Below, one piece after another: positions 1-5,613 of a DNA stretch of 5,613 nucleotides. The DNA comes from Hyphomicrobiales bacterium (lineage in GTDB: Bacteria > Pseudomonadota > Alphaproteobacteria > Rhizobiales > S144-35). The DNA lies in NCBI GenBank assembly GCA_015494185.1, contig WGBT01000039.1, forward strand, positions 1-5,613, written 5' to 3'. Under the pieces are notes generated by a model. The model worked only from the letters and a program-made list of their open reading frames with translations, searched no databases and was not told the DNA's origin. Both the position numbers and the translations under genes were made by a program. The first letter of the stretch is position 1; each line of letters opens with the position of its first letter.

Positions 1-2358
1 ATGCCGCACTTGCTGCAAAAAATTCTGCAATGAGGGCGCGCCATTTTGCTCATGGCTCAAGGCCAGCGCCATAAATTCATCGATGGCATCAGCGGCTTCA
101 AGACCAAGCCGGGCGATCAAGCGCTGGCGCATGCCATCTTGATCCAAAATGCCGGCATAAAGCTCATAGGGAGCCACCGCATCGGTGCGTTTCGACCAGC
201 GCTGCAACCAGTGCACCGCCTCGATCATCTGTTCTGAGGCCGGTTCGGTTTCAGGGTTATGAACCCGTTTCCACAAGGCCCGCCAGAGACTGGTCTGGCC
301 GCGGCCATGGGCAATGTCATAAAGCGCCTGATCGTCAAACCCAAACAGCGGGCTTTTGAGCACAGCGGCCAGGGCCAGATCATCGTCATTGAGCAGCAAA
401 AAGGCGCCAAGGGCCACCAGATCCTGCACCGCAATCTGCTCTGAAAGCCGCATCCGGTCCGCCCCGGCCACCGGAATATTCTTGGCCTTCAGCGCCCGGA
501 TCATCGGCTGAACGAATGGATTGCGTTTTCTTACCAAAATGAGAATGTCCCCGGCGCGGACCGGACGGTTTTGCGAGGTCAATATTTCCCCTTCGTCAAG
601 CCAGTTGCGAATCGTCCCGGCAATGCGGTTCGCCACCTGGGTGATCGGATCGTCTGCCCCCATAAGATCCGCCAGCGGATCAAAGGCGTCTGCCATCTCC
701 CGCGGCTCCGGCGAAACCACCGGCCAAATCTCCACCAATCCCGCCTCGCCTTCGCGCGAAGAGGCGTGATGCAGACGTTTGCCGCCAAAAATCACCCCGG
801 GCACTTTGTCCGAATCGGCAAAGACCTTGTCGACCGCTTGCAAAACCGCAGGCGTAGTGCGAAACGACAAGGTCAGCGGCACATCATGGAAGGTGCCGCC
901 AACACGCTCGTTCAAGGCCGCCATTTCCTCCCCCATGCGCGAAAACAGTTCAGGGGCCGCGCCTTGGAAACTATAGATCGACTGTTTTTCATCCCCAACC
1001 GCAAACACGGTGCGCGTCATTGCCTCGCTGGCGCCTTCCCCGGTGAAAAACTCCTCCGCCAGCAGCTCCACCAGCTTCCATTGCAAAGGGCTGGTATCTT
1101 GGGCTTCATCAATCAAGATGTGATCAAAACCCTGATCAAGTTTATAAAGCACCCATTGGGCCTCACCTGGATTGGCGAGAAGATCGACGGTGTGTTCGAT
1201 CAGATCATCGAAATCAAGGGCCGCGCGGGCTGCTTTTAAGTCTTCGTAACGGCCGATCACCTGATCGGCAAGGCGTAACACCGCCTGGGTATTGGCCGCC
1301 ACCCGCACCGCCATTTCCAGTTGATTGAGCCGGGCGAATTCATCTTTGGCGCGGTCGAGACGGGCACAAAGAGCAGGATTTGAAGTGCGCACCGGCTTGT
1401 TGATGAAGGCGGACGTACTGCGGGTTTTGCCGTCCTTGGTCAAAAACACATCCTGCAACGCCAAAACCCGTTCCCGGTGATCGGCGGCATACAAGGCTTT
1501 GCGCAGCTTTTCCGCCAATTGCCGGTCACGCTTGCCCTGACTGGCCGAGAGAACGTTTATCGCATCCGACAATTCCCCATCGGTCACAAGCCCCGCCATT
1601 TCCGCCAACACCGCCTCATGTTGGGTCCCCGGCGGTATCCCGAGACTGGCACAAACAACGGCTTCGACACCCGCCATCGGATCCCGGCTGGAGGGGGCCG
1701 AACGGATCATCGCCCGCAATTGCTGTTTCTTGGCAATCGCTTCAAACATGATCTCGTAAAAACGGTCTTGCTGGGCCAGCGGCACCACCCGCAACAGCGC
1801 CCGGCCAAGCCGGGTTTCGGGATTGCGGGCCGCCTTCAACAGGACTTTGTCAATCGCCTCGATCTTCAATTCCCGGGCCGCCATCTCATCGAGCAAGGTT
1901 GCATTGGGAGCAATCCCAGCTTCGAGCGGAAACCGCGCCAACAGCCGCTCACAAAAGGCATGAATGGTCTGCACCTTGAGGCTGCCTGGGGTTTCAAGCG
2001 TGGTTGCAAACAAGGTGCGGGCACGCTTGAGGGCTTGGGGGGTGGGAGGACGGCCTTCGATTTCACTCAGCGTCTGCCGTAGTTTATCCTCCGGCATCAC
2101 CGCCCATTTCGCAAGTTCTGCAAACAGCCGGTTGGCCATTTCCGAAGCCGCCGCCTTGGTATAGGTCAGGCACAAAATCTTTTCCGGCTCGGCACCTGCC
2201 AGCAACAGCCGCAACACCCGGCGCACCAAGACAAAGGTTTTCCCGGTTCCGGCATTGGCGCTGACCCAAGCCGAGGCATCAGGTTTGGCCGCTTGGGTTT
2301 GCAACCGGGTGGTTTCGGCAATCCGGTCCCTGACGATATCCACATCCAACGCCGCCAT
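1..2358 (-). CDS. addA: Double-strand break repair helicase AddA, alphaproteobacterial type (3' end beyond window)
   Basis: AddA is the UvrD/Rep-like (superfamily 1A) motor and nuclease subunit of cytoplasmic AddAB, which unwinds and resects broken DNA ends for RecA loading. I translated the minus strand from the ATG at 2358 to the window edge: 786 codons, no stop. Visible motifs: Q-motif region around Q20-Q22; Walker A ANAGTGKT at residues 34-41 (K40, T41); motif Ia LTYTKAAASEM at 64-74; QTIHAFCERLL at 130-140; LDFDDL at 381-386; Walker B/motif II ILIDEAQDTSPLQ at 414-426 (D417, E418); motif III VGDEKQSIYSFQG at 454-466; motif IV LSFRTT at 497-502; ILVRKRNPF at 607-615. Family members run to roughly 1150-1200 residues, so motifs V and VI and the C-terminal PDDEXK nuclease should lie past position 1. 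All motifs seen are intact, so the motor looks functional. It starts two bases after the addB stop and probably shares its transcript. The subunit assignment is firm; the state of the nuclease end cannot be judged here. Confidence 0.96.
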   Translation of the reverse strand, partial: MAALDVDIVRDRIAETTRLQTQAAKPDASAWVSANAGTGKTFVLVRRVLRLLLAGAEPEKILCLTYTKAAASEMANRLFAELAKWAVMPEDKLRQTLSEIEGRPPTPQALKRARTLFATTLETPGSLKVQTIHAFCERLLARFPLEAGIAPNATLLDEMAARELKIEAIDKVLLKAARNPETRLGRALLRVVPLAQQDRFYEIMFEAIAKKQQLRAMIRSAPSSRDPMAGVEAVVCASLGIPPGTQHEAVLAEMAGLVTDGELSDAINVLSASQGKRDRQLAEKLRKALYAADHRERVLALQDVFLTKDGKTRSTSAFINKPVRTSNPALCARLDRAKDEFARLNQLEMAVRVAANTQAVLRLADQVIGRYEDLKAARAALDFDDLIEHTVDLLANPGEAQWVLYKLDQGFDHILIDEAQDTSPLQWKLVELLAEEFFTGEGASEAMTRTVFAVGDEKQSIYSFQGAAPELFSRMGEEMAALNERVGGTFHDVPLTLSFRTTPAVLQAVDKVFADSDKVPGVIFGGKRLHHASSREGEAGLVEIWPVVSPEPREMADAFDPLADLMGADDPITQVANRIAGTIRNWLDEGEILTSQNRPVRAGDILILVRKRNPFVQPMIRALKAKNIPVAGADRMRLSEQIAVQDLVALGAFLLLNDDDLALAAVLKSPLFGFDDQALYDIAHGRGQTSLWRALWKRVHNPETEPASEQMIEAVHWLQRWSKRTDAVAPYELYAGILDQDGMRQRLIARLGLEAADAIDEFMALALSHEQNGAPSLQNFLQQVRH

Positions 2359-2360
2359 GA

Positions 2361-5300
2361 TCAAGCCTCCCCCTCTTCATCAACCGCCCATTCCTGCAAT
2401 CGCGCCAGATGCGCATAGTCGTCATAGCGATAATCGAAATAAGGCCGCCGCAGAGCCGGGTAACCGGTTTCGGGTTGATCGAATTGACTGACCAGCGCCA
2501 CAAGCCCTTCAAAGGCGGTCTCCGCCAAACCATCGGGAGGCGGTTCATTGCGGTCTTCCTGCGCTCCCAAATCCTCATCCCCTGAGGCTTTGATGAAACT
2601 CAACCCCGCGACAGGGACAGCCTCAAGCCCCGCAAAGCCCCCCTGTTTGGCGATCTTGGCTTCAAGCGGCAGTTGTGGCTTGCGCAGCGTCTTGATCTCC
2701 TTTGCTGTGGGCGGCGTGCCGGTCTTGTAGTCATAGATCACCACCGCCCCGCCCGCGGTGACATCGAGCCGGTCGGCCCGCGCGGTCAAAGTGAACGGCC
2801 CCGCGGGAGCGGGAAACTCAATCTGTCCCTCGACTTCACTGAGATGTTTGAGCAGCCCAACGCGCCGCTCTGGCTCGGTGGCTTCGAACCATTGCGCAAA
2901 GCGGGCAAAGCGCGGCTTCCAAAACGCCAAGACCTGAGGATGATCGGCATAGACTTGCCAGCGTTTTTCGGCAAAAGCCAAAAGCTCTTGGGCGATATTG
3001 CCGGGCAGATGGTCGGGAAAGGCGGTCGAAAACCGATGCAGGGCTTGATGAATGATCTGCCCCCGCAAGGCCGCATCAGGCCCCATGCCCAATTCTGGTA
3101 AGGGCTCCAATTGCAAAATCATGCGGGCGAACAGAGCGTAAGGGTTGGTGATCCAGTCCTCGACCCGCGAAACCGATAATTTCCGCGGCCGGGCGGCAAC
3201 GGGTGGAACCGGATGGGGACGTTTGGCAGCGGCAACCGGCGGCGCCGCATCCCGCAAGGCCACCCAATCCAGCCAGGGTTCGTCTGAACCGGGTGCGAGA
3301 GCCTGCCCCAGCCCGGCGCTATCCGCCAGCGCCTGCAACCGCAACAGCCAGCGCGACGGCACGGTTGGCACCCCTTCCATTTTCTCCGCCCGTGACAGAT
3401 AGATTTGCTCAGCGCCAAAAGCCTGACAGAAATCATGGGCGGAACGGCCAATCTTGCGCTCGGGCTGCGACAATCCCAATTCGGCGCGCATGGGGCGGCT
3501 CAGCCAGGCGTCGGTGTCAGCAGCCTGGGGCCATACCCCTTCATTCAGCCCCCCCAAAATCACGATGTCCGCGGTTTGCAGCCGGGCTTCCATGGGGCCC
3601 CAGATGAACAGCCTATCATGGGTTTGCCGGCCGGAGCGGACCACTTCACGGGCGATGAGACCGCGGTAAAGCCCCGCATATTCCTGCGGGCTGACAAGGG
3701 GGCTGGCAATATCCTCCTCAACGAGCTGATCAAGCAGAGCGGCCATGACCATGCCAAAGTCATCGCCCCAAAGATGTTCGCTGTGGCCATCCTCAAACCG
3801 GGCCAGCCGCTCCGCGGTCACACGATGGGCGCTGACCAGTTCCTTCAACGGACGCGGACGATGGGCCTGAAAATAAGCTTCCAAGGGCTCGAAAGCATCC
3901 GCCAACGCCTCAAGCACCGCTCCCGTCCGGGCAAAATCCGCCTGCCGCAACCGCCGCTGGGCCGGGTTCTGATAGCTGCTGCCCGCATCCGCTTCCCCCT
4001 CATCGGCTTGATGATGGGCTTGACGGGCTTTTCCATCCGCAAAACGTTGCGCGGCATAGTCGAACTGCTTGCGAATTGCGGCCAATCCCGGTTCAACCCG
4101 CGGCTCCCGCAACACCGCAATTTCCAAAGCCCGTGTCGCCGCCCGCACCTCGCCAGGCGCAAACCCCAATCGCGTCAGGGGATGCTTCAAAAGGGTCAAC
4201 AGGGCTGCCGGGTCGAAACCGCTGTTGATGGTTTCAATCACATGATCGAGAAAGGTCCCGATTGGGCTCGTGGCCAATGGCAAACCGCCGGAATCGTCAA
4301 TGCCCACCCCCCATTTTCCAAGCCGAACCTTCACCCGGCGGGCCAAGGTCCGGTCCGGCGTGACCAGCGCAGCGGTCCGGGTGGCGTCAGCCGCCGCCCG
4401 GCGCAAAATCAATGCAATGGCTTCGGCTTCTTCTTCCTCGTGGCGGGTGGTGATGACGGTGATCTTGCGCAAGGTCTCAGCCAAAGCCTCACGATCCACC
4501 GCTTGGGCAAAACCAGCCCATAAATGGGTGGTCGCCGCCGGGCGCATCATTTCCGACAACAGCTTCAGCTTGGCCCGTTCCCACGGCTTGGACACCTCAC
4601 CCAATGGAATCACCTGACGGCGGTCGATGGCCAGCTCATCGAGCAATTGCTTCAGCCCATATTGCGGATGCTCCGGATGGCTGGGAACGATGGTGTTGAA
4701 ACTGGCCTCATCCAGCTCAAGATCAAGCCCCGGCAAGACGATGGCGCCCCCCGGCGTGTTCACAATCGCCCGCATCAATTTCGCGGTGGCCGCCACCCCG
4801 CCAATCTCCCCCGCGAGAATAACAGGATCGTCTTCGCGGCGCTGCGCCAGACGGGCGGCTTCCCCCTCGATCAACCGGGTCTGGCGCGCAACCCGCGACA
4901 TTTTCCCCGCCGAATCCAAAAAGGCGGGCCAAGCGGCGGTCACGATTTCAAGGAAATCCAGTGTGACTTGCCAATGCTGCGCAAAATCCTCACGCACGAG
5001 CGAAGCCAGTTTGGAAAGATCCGCCTGTTCGATCTCGGCGGTATCCATCAGCTCCATCAGCTCCACCGCCAAAGCCGCCGCCTGGGCTGGTGTCATTTGC
5101 GGCGGGATCACCACATCAGGGGCTGTGGTATTGCGCGCCGCCTGGTGCAGGGTATCGGACCATTTGCGCACCATTTCGGTGAGCACCAGTTGCCGTTCCA
5201 GATCGGAAATCGCAGGCGGCAAGGGCTCGATCACTCCCGCGGTCAGCAACCGCTGTTCATCGATATCCCCCACCGCACGAATTTCCGGCAGCAGCACCGC

Positions 5301-5534
5301 ACCATCACTTTGCCGCAAAAATTCCAATTCGGCCGCCCGGCAGGCCCGGCGCGAGGGAAACAACAAAGTCATCCGCGACAGTGCCAGCGGATCAGCCAAC
5401 GGCACGCCCCCTTTCGAAAATACCCCCTTGAGAATAGCCTCAACCAGGGTTGGCAGAAAGGGACGTGTTGGCGGAATCGTATAAACCCGCAGCCCCTCCC
5501 CTTCGACCGCTGGCTTTCCATCAAACTGTGACAT
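2361..5534 (-). CDS. addB: Double-strand break repair protein AddB, alphaproteobacterial type (complete)
   Basis: AddB is the partner of AddA: a helicase-like scaffold, implicated in Chi recognition in Bacillus, plus a RecB-family nuclease. The product is 1057 residues. The N-terminus (VYTIPPTRPF, 17-26) sits where a Walker A loop would be but has no GKT/S, so this domain is probably not an ATPase. Other family patterns are LLFPSRRACRAAEL (57-70), ALVTPDR (389-395), a motif V-like VILGGLNEGVWP (658-669) and YLSRAEKMEGVPTVPSRW (712-729). A Pro/Ala-rich linker (about 763-784) leads to a PDDEXK_1 nuclease (about 786-1035) with RGQIIH (H829), ADRLD (D921, D924), IYDYKTG (D935, K937) and QLPLE (Q954), so its catalytic set is complete. 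NPY (797-799) replaces the cysteine-containing motif of iron-sulfur AddB, and the only cysteines are C65 and C703. I chose the ATG at 5534: a TTG directly before it extends the frame by one codon but would lie only two bases from the G-run that serves as ribosome binding site. A hydrophilic stretch (about 501-530) is probably a flexible linker. Confidence 0.96.
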   Translation of the reverse strand: MSQFDGKPAVEGEGLRVYTIPPTRPFLPTLVEAILKGVFSKGGVPLADPLALSRMTLLFPSRRACRAAELEFLRQSDGAVLLPEIRAVGDIDEQRLLTAGVIEPLPPAISDLERQLVLTEMVRKWSDTLHQAARNTTAPDVVIPPQMTPAQAAALAVELMELMDTAEIEQADLSKLASLVREDFAQHWQVTLDFLEIVTAAWPAFLDSAGKMSRVARQTRLIEGEAARLAQRREDDPVILAGEIGGVAATAKLMRAIVNTPGGAIVLPGLDLELDEASFNTIVPSHPEHPQYGLKQLLDELAIDRRQVIPLGEVSKPWERAKLKLLSEMMRPAATTHLWAGFAQAVDREALAETLRKITVITTRHEEEEAEAIALILRRAAADATRTAALVTPDRTLARRVKVRLGKWGVGIDDSGGLPLATSPIGTFLDHVIETINSGFDPAALLTLLKHPLTRLGFAPGEVRAATRALEIAVLREPRVEPGLAAIRKQFDYAAQRFADGKARQAHHQADEGEADAGSSYQNPAQRRLRQADFARTGAVLEALADAFEPLEAYFQAHRPRPLKELVSAHRVTAERLARFEDGHSEHLWGDDFGMVMAALLDQLVEEDIASPLVSPQEYAGLYRGLIAREVVRSGRQTHDRLFIWGPMEARLQTADIVILGGLNEGVWPQAADTDAWLSRPMRAELGLSQPERKIGRSAHDFCQAFGAEQIYLSRAEKMEGVPTVPSRWLLRLQALADSAGLGQALAPGSDEPWLDWVALRDAAPPVAAAKRPHPVPPVAARPRKLSVSRVEDWITNPYALFARMILQLEPLPELGMGPDAALRGQIIHQALHRFSTAFPDHLPGNIAQELLAFAEKRWQVYADHPQVLAFWKPRFARFAQWFEATEPERRVGLLKHLSEVEGQIEFPAPAGPFTLTARADRLDVTAGGAVVIYDYKTGTPPTAKEIKTLRKPQLPLEAKIAKQGGFAGLEAVPVAGLSFIKASGDEDLGAQEDRNEPPPDGLAETAFEGLVALVSQFDQPETGYPALRRPYFDYRYDDYAHLARLQEWAVDEEGEA
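2366..2370 (-). promoter_or_regulatory. Shine-Dalgarno site of addA inside the 3' end of addB
   Basis: On the minus strand GGAGG lies seven bases before the addA ATG (2358), within a longer purine run, GAAGAGGGGGAGG, that encodes the EEGEA tail of AddB. Core match and spacing are near the bacterial ideal. This fixes the addA start and, with the two-base gap between genes (TGA TC ATG), suggests that ribosomes finishing addB reinitiate on addA, which would help make the two subunits in matched amounts. The coupling is inferred from the arrangement. Confidence 0.8.
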
Positions 5535-5539
5535 CAAAG

Positions 5540-5545
5540 CCCCCC
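5540..5545 (-). promoter_or_regulatory. G-rich ribosome binding site of addB
   Basis: Six consecutive G residues on the minus strand end five bases before the ATG at 5534. This is a partial match to the anti-Shine-Dalgarno sequence, weaker than the addA site. It favours the ATG over the adjacent TTG at 5537, for which the spacing would be only two bases. Confidence 0.5.
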
Positions 5546-5576
5546 ACGCGCAAATTCCCCCTTCCCCGCAAAGCGG

Positions 5577-5592
5577 TTGTCACCCTTGACAA
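5577..5592. repeat. Small perfect inverted repeat upstream of addB
   Basis: On the plus strand TTGTCA (5577-5582) and TGACAA (5587-5592) are perfect inverted arms separated by four bases. It lies about 43 bases before the addB ATG. It could be an operator half-site pair or a weak hairpin, but six-base arms arise by chance several times in a window this size. A T-run on the minus strand (5605-5600) lies before the repeat in the direction of addB transcription, so this is not a terminator reading towards addB. No regulator can be assigned. Confidence 0.3.
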
Positions 5593-5613
5593 AGGTTGGA
5601 AAAAAGCAAAATC

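Larger units (their letters stand above)
5535..5613 (-). other. Upstream edge of addB: possible 3' end of an upstream gene or short leader
   Basis: These 79 bases are too short to identify. Two minus-strand frames stay open from the window edge. One ends in a TGA at 5536-5534 that shares one base with the addB ATG (TGATG), a common arrangement for coupled genes; its last residues read GDNRFAGKGEFARGGL. The other runs into addB and stops at 5523-5521. The third stops at 5582-5580, leaving about 45 bases of leader. In many alphaproteobacteria addB follows a nucleotidyltransferase gene, so the TGATG frame could be the end of such a gene, but I do not recognise the peptide. No convincing -10/-35 pair drives addB within these bases. 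Confidence 0.3.

Noticed and set aside
1..60. addA as a truncated pseudogene
   Set aside because: The frame is open right up to the window edge, so the missing C-terminus is a boundary effect, not evidence of decay.
1068..1075. An exact E. coli Chi octamer (GCTGGTGG on the minus strand) inside addA
   Set aside because: Chi sequences differ between RecBCD and AddAB lineages, and a single octamer in codons for KLVEL can arise by chance. Only genome-wide over-representation and strand bias would make it meaningful.
1252..1269. Perfect inverted repeat with eight-base arms GCCGATCA / TGATCGGC and a two-base centre
   Set aside because: It is fully inside the addA reading frame, and about one such short-spaced repeat is expected by chance in several kilobases. 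No associated T-run or regulatory context.
571..2082. Plus-strand open frames of 222 and 201 codons opposite addA
   Set aside because: The minus strand here encodes AddA helicase motifs without interruption, and the plus-strand products match no family I know.
3405..5531. Two long consecutive plus-strand open frames (372 and 335 codons) antisense to addB, plus an overlapping 285-codon frame
   Set aside because: They lie opposite a clearly conserved gene with all family motifs. Their products are low in recognisable motifs and rich in Arg, Gln, Pro or Ser, as expected from reading G/C-rich codons backwards. No family is recognisable.
5586..5613. Plus-strand TTGACA at 5586-5591 as a -35 element of a divergent promoter
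   Set aside because: No acceptable -10 hexamer is present at 16-18 base spacing before the window ends, and the hexamer is part of the inverted repeat.
1..5613. A novel defence or mobile system encoded here
   Set aside because: Both genes are fully explained as AddA and AddB in their usual order. No recombinase, toxin, CRISPR repeat, phage gene or compositional break is visible.

Overview
The window holds two adjacent genes, both on the minus strand: addB (complete) followed by addA (3' end cut off by the window edge). Together they encode the AddAB helicase-nuclease, the functional counterpart of RecBCD for double-strand break processing. The protein sequences match the alphaproteobacterial subtype of both subunits, as recalled from family patterns rather than searched. 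This points to an alphaproteobacterium with moderately high G+C (G/C-rich third codon positions). I cannot name a genus.

Layout, in transcription order from high to low coordinates. Positions 5613-5535 are a short upstream edge with a small inverted repeat and no gene I can identify; it may contain the 3' end of an upstream gene. Positions 5534-2361 are addB, 1057 codons from an ATG preceded by a G-rich Shine-Dalgarno-like run. Positions 2358-1 are addA, 786 open codons without a stop, carrying the N-terminal two thirds of the family protein. AddA motifs Q, I, Ia, Ic, II, III and IV are visible. Helicase motifs V and VI and the C-terminal nuclease domain lie outside the window. Only two bases separate the addB stop from the addA ATG, and the addA ribosome binding site lies inside the last codons of addB, so the two subunits are very probably translationally coupled.

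The two proteins act as a heterodimer. AddA supplies the ATP-driven 3'-5' motor and one nuclease. AddB supplies a helicase-like fold without a usable Walker A motif and a second nuclease (H829, D921, D935, K937, Q954). AddB has only two cysteines and none near its nuclease domain, so it lacks the iron-sulfur cluster known from Bacillus AddB.

The long open frames on the plus strand, up to about 370 codons, are antisense shadows of these two genes. I see no mobile element, CRISPR array, RNA gene or novel system. This is a conserved housekeeping repair locus.
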